NCBI GenBank assembly: GCA_017547175.1
Contig: JAFYQI010000008.1
Coordinates: 248,001-312,000 of the forward strand
Direction of reading: 5' to 3'
Length of the DNA: 64,000 nucleotides
From: Alistipes sp.
Lineage (GTDB): Bacteria; Bacteroidota; Bacteroidia; Bacteroidales; Rikenellaceae
The notes beneath the pieces were generated by a model. The model had not been told where the DNA came from. It did not search any database and saw only the letters and a list, made by a program, of their open reading frames with translations. Below, one piece after another: positions 45,095 to 54,110 of the stretch. The translations under genes were made by a program, and so were the position numbers. The stretch's first letter is position 1, and the number at the start of each line of letters is the position of its first letter.

Positions 45095-45210
45095 ACCGAA
45101 CCTTTAGGTTCGATGTCGAAAAGTATGTTTACAACCACAGAAATCGGCTCGTCGTGCGATCAACGAGCGTTCCGAGTGTCGATAAGTTTTCAAAAAAGTT
45201 CTTGGCAGAG

Positions 45211-45930
45211 TTATTTGATACCTATCTCGCGTTGCGAAACAGCCAGCGCCGCCACGCTGATACGCGCATCGGGCAACTCGGCACGAATGGCCTCTATCAG
45301 TGCGGCCACCGTGCTACCTGTCGTAAAGACATCATCGACCAAAAGCAGATGACGACCCGATAAACGCTCGGGGTCGCGCACCGCAAAAGCTCCCTCCACA
45401 TTCGCAGCACGTTGATGACGCGGTGTTTGGGCCTGCGAGGAGGTATTTCGCGTTCGACGAACAGCGCGTCGATCAACCGAAACGCCCAATTCGCATGCAA
45501 TTCCCTCGGCCAGATAGGTTGCCTGATTATAACCGCGACGAAGTTGTTTAAGCGGATGAAGCGGCATAGGGATCACAACCTCGACATCCGCATACATTCC
45601 ACTGTTTTTCAGCCGATTTCCATACCAGCGACCCAACTCGAATGCCGTACGCCAACGATCGTGATATTTGAAATCGTGAATCAGTTGTTGCCAACCGCCC
45701 TGACGGCGAAAAAAGAGCATAGCCGAGGCATGTTCTATGGGGACCAAAGCCGAGAGCCGTTGTTCGACTGGATTCCCCCATTCCGACTCATAGTTGGTCA
45801 AAGGGGCTGTTACACGACACAACATGCACAGGGTCTGCTCGGAGGGCTCGAGTGGCGCTCCGCATACAGCACAAAGGGGCGGGAAAAAGAGCCCCTTCAA
45901 CGCTCGCCAACCATCACTGAGGATCGACAT
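45211..45930 (-). CDS. comF: ComF-family phosphoribosyltransferase-like protein
   Basis: A 239-residue ComF/GntX-family protein. The N-terminus has a zinc-finger-like pair of CxxC motifs (LCAVCGAPLE and TLCMLCR). The C-terminal type I phosphoribosyltransferase fold shows the PRPP-binding loop HLLLVDDVFTTGSTVAAL. In Bacillus and Haemophilus ComF helps DNA uptake during transformation, perhaps together with PriA; here it overlaps priA by 17 bases, which supports such a link. No other competence pilus gene lies in the window. Confidence 0.92.
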   Translation of the reverse strand: MSILSDGWRALKGLFFPPLCAVCGAPLEPSEQTLCMLCRVTAPLTNYESEWGNPVEQRLSALVPIEHASAMLFFRRQGGWQQLIHDFKYHDRWRTAFELGRWYGNRLKNSGMYADVEVVIPMPLHPLKQLRRGYNQATYLAEGIACELGVSVDRRAVRRTRNTSSQAQTPRHQRAANVEGAFAVRDPERLSGRHLLLVDDVFTTGSTVAALIEAIRAELPDARISVAALAVSQREIGIK

Positions 45931-48190
45931 TGATCGCTACGATAACTTGTTTAAAATCGGGATGTTGTTTTAACGCATTTACCTCCTCAAGGAGCAGCTG
46001 ATTGGCTCTCAGACGCGACTTACCGGCTTCGATTTTCACCATCAACTGCATCAGGTATTCCCCCCGAATACGATCCACGGGTGGGGCAATCGGACCTAAT
46101 ACACGCTCGCCAAAACGACGGCGCAATCGAATGGCCAACTCCCCTGCAGCTCGGCGCACGACCTGCACATCGCGATGGCGCACAGTCAGCATTGTCAAAC
46201 GTGCATAGGGAGGGTAGAAATAGCTTTTACGCTCGGCAAGTTGTTCATGGGCCATGGCCGAATAATCATCGTTGAGGACCTGGCGCAACAAGGGATTTGT
46301 CGGGTCGGAGGTCTGAATCACCACCTCGCCCCCGGCACGTCGTCGTCCGGCACGACCCGCAACCTGTTGCAAAAGCTGAAATGCACGCTCCGACGCACGA
46401 AAATCGGGATTGAGTAACAAATTATCGGCATTGAGCACACCTACCAACGAAACCGCCTCGAAATCAAAGCCCTTGGTTATCATTTGCGTACCCACCAAAA
46501 TATCGGTCTTATGTGCCGCAAAATCGTCAACAATGCGATTCAGCGCCTGCTCCGACGTGAGCTGATCGCGATCGAGTCGTGCCACACGCGCCTCGGGAAA
46601 GAGCTCCGCGATCTGCTCCTCAACCTTTTCGGTACCAAACCCCATTGGTTGCAGATCAACCACTTTACAGGAGGGGCAACGCGTTGCAGAGTGCTCCGTG
46701 TGACCACAATAGTGACAGACGAGTTGTGCGCGGTATTTATGATAACTGAGCGTCACATTGCAATGAGGGCAACGAGCTATCCAACCACACTCCGGGCACT
46801 CCAGATAGGGGGCAAAACCACGCCTATTTTGAAAGAGCATCACCTGCTCATTGCGCGACAAAGCCTGCTCGATTTTATCGATCAATAGTTTATTGAAATG
46901 GCCATGACGTTCTCCTCGCTGCGCAGCACGACGGGTATCCGAAAGATAGATAGTGGGAGGCTCCGCTTCGCCATAACGTTCTGTAAGTGTGGAAAAACCA
47001 TATTTTTGCGAAGTGGCATTGAGCCAACTTTCAAGCGAAGGGGTCGCGCTACCCAAGAGGGCATGACCACTGACTCGCTGTGCCAGCCAAACAGCCACAT
47101 CACGTGCCGAATAGCGAGGAGCGGGCTCGGCCTGCTTATAACTCGCATCATGCTCCTCATCGACCAAAATCAGCTGCAAATGACCAAGAGGCAAGAAGAT
47201 GGACGAACGAACACCCACCACAAACTCACCACCCGAAGATCGTTTCAGACGCAGATAACTCTCCGAGCGTCGTTGATTCGTCAGACGCGAGTGGTAAGCC
47301 GTTACACGCGATCCGAAAATGCGCTCCATACGTTCGATGAGTTGAGCCGTAAGTGCAATCTCGGGCACCAGCAACAGCACATCTCCTCCACGCGCCAACA
47401 CCTCGGCAATCAAGTGAATATAGATCTCCGTCTTACCCGACCCCGTAATACCATGAAGTAAGGCTGCCGTACGACCCGCCGCAAACTCGGATCGTAACCG
47501 GTCAAGAGCCTGCTGCTGATGCGGCGTAAGGTACGGAAGACGAAACGCAGGTGTGCCATACTCCACATCGGGAGTATGTTCCCGCAACTCAAGCACCCCC
47601 TTCTTCACCAGCTGTTGCAAAGGCGCAGCATCGGCAGTCAGCAGACGTCGTGCCACCTCCTCCGACATATGCTGATGAAGCATATGCACCACCTCGGCAA
47701 GCGTCGCATACAGACGCGGAGCTCGTCGCTCAAATTGATCGAAACATTTGTGAAGCGCTTCCTCATGGCAATAGGGTTCAGCGAGGGTATAATAGCGTTC
47801 GGTACGCGGATGATACTCCTCCTGCAACAACAGACTATCCGAATCGGCTGAAGGTTTTATCAATGAAGGTAATGCACAACGCATCACCTCACCCAACGAA
47901 CAAATGTAATAGGCAGCCATCCACTCCCACAAGGCACGTTGCTGCTCATCGAGCAGTGGGTGGTCATAAATTCGACGCAGGATCGGTTTCACTCGACCCG
48001 CCATCGGTGGGGTATCGTGCAAACGCCAGACAACACCCACATAATATTTACGCAGACCGAATTGCACCGACACGGCATCGCCCACCTCAAGCTCCATCCC
48101 TTCGGGAACAGCATAGGTGTAGGCTGGCTGCGCCAACGGCAAAACAATATCGGCAAATTTCTGCAAAACAGTTGCGTAAGATACAATCAA
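45914..48190 (-). CDS. priA: Primosomal protein N' (replication restart helicase)
   Basis: A 758-residue superfamily 2 helicase that reloads the replisome at stalled forks. Walker A is LLHGITGSGKTEIYIHLI and the DExH box is LILVDEEHDASYKQ. The zinc-binding insertion has four CxxC pairs (CPECGWIARCPHC, VCHYCGH, RCPSC). GTQMITKGFDFEAV and QVAGRAGRRRAGGEVVIQ are helicase motifs V and VI. The N-terminal 3'-DNA-binding domain is present. Its end overlaps the start of comF. Confidence 0.95.
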   Translation of the reverse strand: MIVSYATVLQKFADIVLPLAQPAYTYAVPEGMELEVGDAVSVQFGLRKYYVGVVWRLHDTPPMAGRVKPILRRIYDHPLLDEQQRALWEWMAAYYICSLGEVMRCALPSLIKPSADSDSLLLQEEYHPRTERYYTLAEPYCHEEALHKCFDQFERRAPRLYATLAEVVHMLHQHMSEEVARRLLTADAAPLQQLVKKGVLELREHTPDVEYGTPAFRLPYLTPHQQQALDRLRSEFAAGRTAALLHGITGSGKTEIYIHLIAEVLARGGDVLLLVPEIALTAQLIERMERIFGSRVTAYHSRLTNQRRSESYLRLKRSSGGEFVVGVRSSIFLPLGHLQLILVDEEHDASYKQAEPAPRYSARDVAVWLAQRVSGHALLGSATPSLESWLNATSQKYGFSTLTERYGEAEPPTIYLSDTRRAAQRGERHGHFNKLLIDKIEQALSRNEQVMLFQNRRGFAPYLECPECGWIARCPHCNVTLSYHKYRAQLVCHYCGHTEHSATRCPSCKVVDLQPMGFGTEKVEEQIAELFPEARVARLDRDQLTSEQALNRIVDDFAAHKTDILVGTQMITKGFDFEAVSLVGVLNADNLLLNPDFRASERAFQLLQQVAGRAGRRRAGGEVVIQTSDPTNPLLRQVLNDDYSAMAHEQLAERKSYFYPPYARLTMLTVRHRDVQVVRRAAGELAIRLRRRFGERVLGPIAPPVDRIRGEYLMQLMVKIEAGKSRLRANQLLLEEVNALKQHPDFKQVIVAINVDPQ

Positions 48191-48209
48191 TAAAAACGGA
48201 TTAAACGCA

Positions 48210-48256
48210 TTAAGGATACTGAAAGAGAACGCCTAAGCACCCTTCAGTACCCTTAA
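48210..48256. repeat. Inverted repeat between the yitT-like gene and priA
   Basis: TTAAGG-A-TACTGAA (48210-48223) pairs with TTCAGTA-C-CCTTAA (48243-48256), with one internal mismatch and a 19-base loop. There is no clear T run in either direction, so it may be a processing or attenuation hairpin rather than a terminator. Confidence 0.6.
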
Positions 48257-48286
48257 GAACCTTTTGTCGCGCGTCTGACGCTTGGG

Positions 48287-49180
48287 TTAGATCTTGTTCA
48301 GTGTTTCAAAGCCCAAACCATAGACACCCATTACCGATCCTACAGTCATAAAGGCCCCTGGATCGACCGACTTGACATACTTGAGCAGCATCGGAGTCTC
48401 TCGTTTTCGGCAGACCACCATGACCACTTTCGTATCCTTCTTCGAATACCAGCCCTGGGCATCAAGCAACGTCACACCTCGATGCACATTATTGGCGATC
48501 GCCTCGGCCATCTTCTCAGGATCTTTCGAAACGATCATCACCTGATTCGACTGCTGACTACCCGCCTGAATCATATCAACCGTATAACCTACTACAGCCG
48601 TCATAATATAACCATAAATAACGGTTGCAATATCGTAACCCACGAAGAGGGCCGAACCGATAATAAAAAGATCGCTGTAGATTAGAATCTTACCATAGCT
48701 AACCGTGCGGTAATGATTGATAATCACGGCTGCGATATCGGTACCGCCTGTCGATCCTCCTTGAGCAAAGCAGATCACAATACCCAAACCTGCACAGACA
48801 CCACCCAACACAATGGCTACAATCGGATCCTGCAGACCCAGGAAATTACCCGGAGGCAACACACCCAGCCACATGTTCATACTCAACGAGAGCACCACGA
48901 CGCAATAGATGGTCTTAAAGCCGAAGTTCCAACCGACGATAAAGCCCGAAATCAACAGCAAGATAGCGTTGATAATCAAGACCATCGTACCGATTTGCAT
49001 ATCGGCGATACCAGCCTGTTCCAATGCTTTGCAAAGCACCAAGGCCAAACCCGATGCGCCACCACCTGTACCCTCATTCGGCAGGATGCAGGCCACCCAA
49101 CCAAACGAATAGAATAACATACCGGCCGCCATAAAGATATACTCTTTGGCTACCTTGAAAATTTTATCAAACGAACCCAT
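48287..49180 (-). CDS. YitT-family membrane protein (DUF161/DUF2179)
   Basis: A 297-residue membrane protein. About five or six hydrophobic segments occupy residues 10-190, including the conserved VACILPNEGTGGGASGLALV and CFAQGGSTGGTDIAAVI glycine-rich stretches. A soluble C-terminal DUF2179 domain (GVTLLDAQGWYSKKDTKVVM) of about 80 residues follows. The family is widespread and its transport or signalling role is unknown. It lies 31 bases after the radical SAM gene on the same strand. Confidence 0.88.
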   Translation of the reverse strand: MGSFDKIFKVAKEYIFMAAGMLFYSFGWVACILPNEGTGGGASGLALVLCKALEQAGIADMQIGTMVLIINAILLLISGFIVGWNFGFKTIYCVVVLSLSMNMWLGVLPPGNFLGLQDPIVAIVLGGVCAGLGIVICFAQGGSTGGTDIAAVIINHYRTVSYGKILIYSDLFIIGSALFVGYDIATVIYGYIMTAVVGYTVDMIQAGSQQSNQVMIVSKDPEKMAEAIANNVHRGVTLLDAQGWYSKKDTKVVMVVCRKRETPMLLKYVKSVDPGAFMTVGSVMGVYGLGFETLNKI

Positions 49181-49211
49181 CTTTGCTGTTTTTATGGTTT
49201 ATTGTTTGTTT

Positions 49212-50177
49212 TTATACTTTTTCCGAGGGCAAATGTATAAAAAATTCGCCTTGATATGTATCACGCTCAACCAATCTTTTTTCAAGCATGGCCCAAAGTT
49301 GCTCGTTGCGCACCAATCCCCACGGCGAGGGATGGTGGTGAAAACGAGGCGGAGCCTCTGAAGCAAAACGCTCCAACACCACATCGGGACGGAGACGTTG
49401 CAGCAGATCAACTACCAGATCAATATACTCCTCCAAGCTCCAAAAGCGAAAACGCGATGGATCTTGATCGTACGCTTCAGCCATCGCCGTATCGCGAAAG
49501 AGTTGCAATTGGTGAAATTTCACCGTATCCAGCGGCAAACGATTGATCTTTTCAATAGCTGCCAGGAGCATTGCGTCTGTTTCTCCCGGTAATCCGAGAA
49601 TAAAATGAGCTCCACAATGCAGCCCCCGGTCGGCAGTCATCTTCACCGCCCGTTCAGCCGTTGCAAAGTCGTGACCACGATTGATCGCTCGTAAGGTTGT
49701 ATCGTAGACCGACTCTATTCCATACTCGATGGCCACAAACTTATCGCGCGCCAACGAAGTGAGATAGTCCAACCGCTCTTCATCCACACAATCGGGACGC
49801 GTACCAATCACCAACCCCTCCACTTCCGGATGAGCAAGTGCCTCTTCATACCTTGCTTGTAACACCTCTAACGGGGCATAGGTGTTTGAGAAGGACTGAA
49901 AATAGACCAAATAGCGTTGCGCCTCACGATACCGATGGCGATGAAAGGCAATTCCCTCTTCGATTTGACGGCTGATCGATAATCCGCGACTGCAATACGA
50001 GGGGGTAAAGGCACCATTGTTACAAAAGGTACAACCTCCCGTTGCTAAGGTCCCGTCTCGATTTGGACACGAAAATCCCGCATCAACCGACAGTTTCTGC
50101 ATCCGTCGTCCAAACAGTCGTCGAAAATAGCCCGCATAGGAGTTATATCGACGCTCGTCACCCCACGGATAGCTCAT
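49212..50177 (-). CDS. Radical SAM protein (TIGR01212/YhcC-like)
   Basis: A 321-residue radical SAM protein. The cluster-binding cysteines are in FSCPNRDGTLATGGCTFCNN, a CX11CX2C pattern rather than the standard CX3CX2C. This wide spacing fits the TIGR01212 family (E. coli YhcC, Bacillus YtqA). GTRPDCVDEERLDYL and AIEYGIESVYDTTLRAINRG are further conserved parts. The reaction is not established. It lies 12 bases after the nuclease gene. Confidence 0.9.
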   Translation of the reverse strand: MSYPWGDERRYNSYAGYFRRLFGRRMQKLSVDAGFSCPNRDGTLATGGCTFCNNGAFTPSYCSRGLSISRQIEEGIAFHRHRYREAQRYLVYFQSFSNTYAPLEVLQARYEEALAHPEVEGLVIGTRPDCVDEERLDYLTSLARDKFVAIEYGIESVYDTTLRAINRGHDFATAERAVKMTADRGLHCGAHFILGLPGETDAMLLAAIEKINRLPLDTVKFHQLQLFRDTAMAEAYDQDPSRFRFWSLEEYIDLVVDLLQRLRPDVVLERFASEAPPRFHHHPSPWGLVRNEQLWAMLEKRLVERDTYQGEFFIHLPSEKV

Positions 50178-50189
50178 TGACCGAACGGA

Positions 50190-51419
50190 TTAAAAAGTCC
50201 ACTCCGACAGATTATACTGCTCTTTCGGTGCATTGGGCACATTGCCAAAGAAGGTAAGCCCTGTCAAATCCTCCAACTCCTTCACCGTAAGGAACATACC
50301 CTTCAACTCATAGTCTGTCGGCTTCGGCACTTCGGCCTTTTCATAGGTGCGATGCTCAACCAATACGGCGATACACTGCAACTCATCTTTCGAGCAATTG
50401 ACCACCCATTTGTTTTGGTGATTCTTCGTACGCAGCAAAACCTTGTAATAGTGCGTCGGGATAGTGGTTCCGCTCACGCTCTTGGCTGTTGCCGCAGGAT
50501 CCCAATAGCAACCAATCACCTGATAGGTCGTGTCGGCCTTTCCAACCCACTGCTTATCAACCCACTCCTCGAGTGTATTCCAAGCACCACCTCCCGTATT
50601 AAAGTAGGTCGAGTGCTGCGGCGCGATGTTCGTATGGTAGAACACTTGATCGTTGGCCTTACGGCTGACCAATCGCTCTGCCGACCCAAGCAGATGGCCT
50701 CGCGTATAACCCGACCACTTACCCGGCTGCGTAAAATCGAAATTCGGATCGGTCTTGTAATTATCCTCACGCGATGTATTCTTCACGGCATAAAAGTCAT
50801 GCATCGGCGCAGCTACCCAAATCGCACACATCTTCTCCGACGAATAGCAGGCAGCATAATTACGCGCGTAATTCGCACCTGCCTTGACATCCGTAATATG
50901 ATAGGTGTAGTGCAAGTCGTCACTCTCAATCGTAGTCGGCAACTCGGCCCAACCCGCCACCAACGTATTACCCGAAGGGCTAGGATCCGGAGTAGGATCA
51001 CTCTCACCCGCCGGCTGACTGATGGTCAGTACCACAGGATCACACCCTCCGTACGAAATGGTCAGATCGGCCTTACGCGCACGGCCTCGATTGGCGGCCG
51101 CCTCATAGCTGATCGACGCGGTAAAAAGGGGTTGTCCAAGATTATTACTCCCCAATTGACCTTTCGTCGAAATCTCGGGTTTCACCCAATCGTCCGAGCT
51201 ATGAGCCGTAGCAATCATCTCTCCATACGGATTTTGCACCTCATAGCGGATTACACCCTCAGTGGCACGGGCGCTTGGCAAGTTGATCGAATGATTGCAG
51301 GTTACCCGCAACTCCGGAGCAGGATCATCCGACAACAAAACCTCGTTCTTATCATCACAGGCATGGATCATAAGACCAAGGCCTGCCAACGCAAATACCC
51401 AAATCAGCAACTTTTTCAT
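50190..51419 (-). CDS. Lipoprotein DNA/RNA non-specific endonuclease with BACON-like domain
   Basis: A 409-residue exported nuclease. The N-terminal signal (KKLLIWVFALAGLGLMIHAC) ends in a likely lipobox cysteine. Residues about 40-150 resemble a BACON domain (WVKPEISTKGQL, then NRGRARKADLTISYGGCDP and VVLTISQPAG). A Pro/Asp/Ser linker follows, then the NUC domain: YTRGHLLGSAERL holds the catalytic histidine (the usual form is DRGHL), and NIAPQHSTYFNTGGGAWN, then LEEWV, holds the metal-binding asparagine region. A cell-surface or periplasmic role in degrading nucleic acids is likely. I chose the ATG at 51419 because the signal starts there. Confidence 0.87.
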   Translation of the reverse strand: MKKLLIWVFALAGLGLMIHACDDKNEVLLSDDPAPELRVTCNHSINLPSARATEGVIRYEVQNPYGEMIATAHSSDDWVKPEISTKGQLGSNNLGQPLFTASISYEAAANRGRARKADLTISYGGCDPVVLTISQPAGESDPTPDPSPSGNTLVAGWAELPTTIESDDLHYTYHITDVKAGANYARNYAACYSSEKMCAIWVAAPMHDFYAVKNTSREDNYKTDPNFDFTQPGKWSGYTRGHLLGSAERLVSRKANDQVFYHTNIAPQHSTYFNTGGGAWNTLEEWVDKQWVGKADTTYQVIGCYWDPAATAKSVSGTTIPTHYYKVLLRTKNHQNKWVVNCSKDELQCIAVLVEHRTYEKAEVPKPTDYELKGMFLTVKELEDLTGLTFFGNVPNAPKEQYNLSEWTF

Positions 51420-51475
51420 AACACTTCTTTCCACACACTAGTTACTCTTTTTGCTTTTAGAGAGAGGAGCTCTCA

Positions 51476-51925
51476 TCAACGGTTTTTCGAGTCGATCCAG
51501 ATCGTCACCGGACCATCATTGACCAACTCGATCTGCATATCGGCACCAAACTCGCCGGTCTTCACATCACGACCTGTCAGCACCTCCATCCGTGCGACAA
51601 AGCGCTCATACATCGGCTTTGACACAGCCTCGGGAGCCGCTGCGATATAACTCGGTCGATTCCCCTTGCGCGTTGAAGCCAGGAGCGTGAATTGGCTCAC
51701 CACGAGCAATTCCCCCGCCACCTGTTGCACATCGAGATTCATCACCCCCTGCTCGTCGTCGAAGATGCGCAGCTTCAGTAGTTTTTGCGCTAGGTACTCC
51801 AAATCCTCCTCCGTATCATCATGGGTCACTCCGACCAAAACCAGCAACCCCTTGCCAATGGCCCCCTTAACGGTTTCCTCTATCTCAACCGAAGCACGCT
51901 TCACGCGTTGAATCAATAGACGCAT
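51476..51925 (-). CDS. dtd: D-aminoacyl-tRNA deacylase
   Basis: A 149-residue DTD1 protein that removes D-amino acids (for example D-Tyr) mischarged onto tRNA. The sequence begins MRLLIQRVKRASVEI. Both active-site signatures are recognisable: SQFTLLAST (SQFTL motif) and NDGPVTIWID (the NxGPVT motif). The length is normal. It lies 2 bases after the pseudouridine synthase gene. Confidence 0.95.
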   Translation of the reverse strand: MRLLIQRVKRASVEIEETVKGAIGKGLLVLVGVTHDDTEEDLEYLAQKLLKLRIFDDEQGVMNLDVQQVAGELLVVSQFTLLASTRKGNRPSYIAAAPEAVSKPMYERFVARMEVLTGRDVKTGEFGADMQIELVNDGPVTIWIDSKNR

Positions 51926-51927
51926 TG

Positions 51928-52614
51928 CTACAAGGTTTCAAAGTAAGCCCACAAATTATCCCCTTGCGGTACGGGAGCCGTCACCTCCACCGCCTCATGG
52001 CGTACAGGATGATCAAAGCAGACTCGGCGCGAATGGAGCGAGATACCTCCACCGGGGATCGATCGCTTGGCTCCATACTTCAAATCGCCACGAATCGGAC
52101 ACCCGATAGCCGAAAGTTGGGCTCGAATCTGGTGATGGCGGCCTGTCAACAACTCGACCTCGAGGAGCGTGTAATGGGTACCGGCACCCTGCATGGTATA
52201 GTTCAACCGAGCCTCTTTCGCATCGGCTTTCGGTTGCGCATAGGCCTTCGAACGATTCGTACGCCCGTCGCGCAAGATATAATGTTTGAGCGAACCACTC
52301 TCGGCTTCAGGGCAATTCTCAACCAACGCCCAATAGTACTTTCTGATTTCACCACCGCGAATCATCTCATTCAAGCGCACCAGCGCCTTCGAGGTCTTGG
52401 CAAAGACCACCGCACCGCTCACCGGACGGTCGATACGGTGCACCACCCCCAAAAAGACGCGCCCCGGCTTGGCATCACGCACCTTAATATAGGCTTTGAT
52501 CTGATCTTCGAGTGCACTTTCACCCGAGGGGTCGGGTTGCACCAGATCGCCACTGTGTTTATTAACCACCATCAAGTGGTTATCCTCATAAAGAATATCG
52601 TCGGGTGAAAACAT
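51928..52614 (-). CDS. RluA-family RNA pseudouridine synthase
   Basis: A 228-residue RluA-type enzyme that converts uridine to pseudouridine in rRNA or tRNA. The catalytic aspartate lies in GVVHRIDRPVSGAVVFAKTS; the family form is HRLDRxTSG. The N-terminus (DDILYEDNHLMVVNKHSGDL) and the C-terminal motif LLTGRHHQIRAQLSAIG are also conserved. It has no S4 domain, which fits the shorter members such as TruC or RluA; the exact target position is unknown. It begins 6 bases after cdd. Confidence 0.92.
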   Translation of the reverse strand: MFSPDDILYEDNHLMVVNKHSGDLVQPDPSGESALEDQIKAYIKVRDAKPGRVFLGVVHRIDRPVSGAVVFAKTSKALVRLNEMIRGGEIRKYYWALVENCPEAESGSLKHYILRDGRTNRSKAYAQPKADAKEARLNYTMQGAGTHYTLLEVELLTGRHHQIRAQLSAIGCPIRGDLKYGAKRSIPGGGISLHSRRVCFDHPVRHEAVEVTAPVPQGDNLWAYFETL

Positions 52615-52620
52615 GATTTT

Positions 52621-53076
52621 TTAGAGCATAAAGGTAAACGGGAGCAACAGTTCGGTCGAACGTACCACGCTGGCCGACCCACCTCCATACATAATGACGC
52701 GAATGGGCGACTTTTGGCGACGCTCAACATCAACCAACACCTGACGGCACTGGCCGCAGGGATAACATTCACGCTCCGACGGATCGGAGGCGATAGCGAT
52801 GGCCTCGATCGGGTCATCCGCATGGTTGGCCTGCACATAGAACAAGAGCGAACGCTCAGCACACAAACCTGCGGGGAAAACCTCACTCTCGGAGTTACTA
52901 CCCGTAAGCACTCGACCGCTGCGCAACCGTGCGGCAGCTCCCACATGGAAATTCGAGAAGGGGGCATACGCATTTCGGGTAGCCTTTACAGCCTCCTCAA
53001 CCAACGTACGATCCGGTTCAGACATCTCACCGAGCGTATCATACGACTCGTATTGAAAGACAAACTGTTTTTCCAT
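52621..53076 (-). CDS. cdd: Cytidine deaminase
   Basis: A 151-residue zinc enzyme that deaminates cytidine and deoxycytidine in pyrimidine salvage. The catalytic CAE motif is seen in FPAGLCAERSLLFY and the two further zinc cysteines in CYPCGQCRQVL. FSNFHVGAAARLRSGRVLTG is the conserved substrate-binding start. It is the first gene of the long minus-strand run, with a consensus promoter 28 bases upstream. Confidence 0.95.
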   Translation of the reverse strand: MEKQFVFQYESYDTLGEMSEPDRTLVEEAVKATRNAYAPFSNFHVGAAARLRSGRVLTGSNSESEVFPAGLCAERSLLFYVQANHADDPIEAIAIASDPSERECYPCGQCRQVLVDVERRQKSPIRVIMYGGGSASVVRSTELLLPFTFML

Positions 53077-53103
53077 AGCCGTTCGTTATAATAGATAATC
53101 GGT

Positions 53104-53134
53104 CAAAGATAACAAATCTCACCAAAAAATCAAA
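53104..53134 (-). promoter_or_regulatory. Bacteroidota promoter of the cdd run
   Basis: On the minus strand: TTTG (53134-53131), 19 bases, TATCTTTG (53111-53104), an exact consensus. It probably drives cdd and the closely spaced genes that follow. Confidence 0.88.
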
Positions 53135-53217
53135 ATTTAGGGCTCAAAATTACTGCATTGCATCAATGGCATACGATTTCTCGCTACAAAAGCGTTAAGT
53201 TAAAAAATGCAAGCAGT

Positions 53218-53913
53218 ATGAAAAAGATGATCTTCATTTTCGCAACCCTCACCATGGTTGCGCTATCGGCTTCGGCGCAACAAGCCGAGTTCTATCCGAG
53301 TTATATAGAGGTAAGCGGCGTCGCCGAAAAGGAGATTGCGCCCAACGAAATCTACCTCTCTATCACGATCAACGAACGCGATTCAAAAGGGAAAGTCTCG
53401 ATCGATGAGCAACAACGCGAGATGCTCGCCGCGCTGAAAAAGTTAGGAATCAAAGTGGGCGAAAAGCTCAAGATGATGGACCTTACCAGCAACTATTTCA
53501 AGCGTGGCAATGCGCTTGCCAAGGCGCAGTATGAGTTGAAGTTAGCATCAGCAGCCGAAGTAGCCGCCGTGTGGCGTACACTGGACGAATTAGGGATCTC
53601 ACAGGTGACAGTTCAAAAGGTCTCACACACCGATTTAGAACAGTTCAAAGCCGAAACGCGCGCCGAAGCCATGCGTGCAGCTCGTGACAACGCCCGAGCT
53701 TTGGCCGAAGCCATCGACCAGCAGGCCGGCAAATGTTTTTGGATCTACGACCAACAGTCGCCTGTACGTACCGTCTATGCCACCGCCAATCTGAAGGCTC
53801 GCAATGTCGCCGAGGACACTCTCTCCTTTGAGGAGGCAGTCGCAGCAGAGGGACTGGAGTTTCAGACCATCAAGCTCCAACACCGTGTGCAAACAAAGTT
53901 TGTATTGGAGTAA
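53218..53913 (+). CDS. Exported SIMPL-domain (DUF541) protein
   Basis: A 231-residue exported protein. The signal peptide is KKMIFIFATLTMVALSASAQ. The mature protein shows the SIMPL/DUF541 pattern: YIEVSGVAEKEIAPNEIYLS at its start, a middle region YELKLASAAEVAAVWRTLDE, and RAEAMRAARDNARALAEAID before the last strand. Family members are periplasmic or surface proteins linked to stress or to IRAK-like signalling; the molecular function is unknown. I chose the ATG at 53218 because it begins the signal; the frame is open 20 codons further. It stands alone and is divergent from cdd. Confidence 0.88.
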   Translation: MKKMIFIFATLTMVALSASAQQAEFYPSYIEVSGVAEKEIAPNEIYLSITINERDSKGKVSIDEQQREMLAALKKLGIKVGEKLKMMDLTSNYFKRGNALAKAQYELKLASAAEVAAVWRTLDELGISQVTVQKVSHTDLEQFKAETRAEAMRAARDNARALAEAIDQQAGKCFWIYDQQSPVRTVYATANLKARNVAEDTLSFEEAVAAEGLEFQTIKLQHRVQTKFVLE

Positions 53914-54072
53914 AGGATACTGCATCATACCGCAACCTTTAGACAAATAGTAAGCCAAGGGGTGTGTCACGTCCTAAACATACAGCGCGAAACCGCAGGA
54001 GTAGCCCAACCCGCTTTATCCAAGAAATATGGTACAATATGCTTCAAACTATCATTTCGTAGATCATTTTGC

Positions 54073-54080
54073 TATCTTTG
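54073..54080 (+). promoter_or_regulatory. -7 element upstream of the VanX-like dipeptidase
   Basis: TATCTTTG lies 30 bases before the ATG at 54111. The -33 region has no exact TTTG. Confidence 0.6.
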
Positions 54081-54110
54081 TAGCGTCAAAATAGCTAAAA
54101 GTTATCCGAA

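Noticed and set aside
48210..48256. The inverted repeat before priA as a terminator
   Set aside because: It lacks a T run on the transcribed strand, so it is listed only as a repeat.
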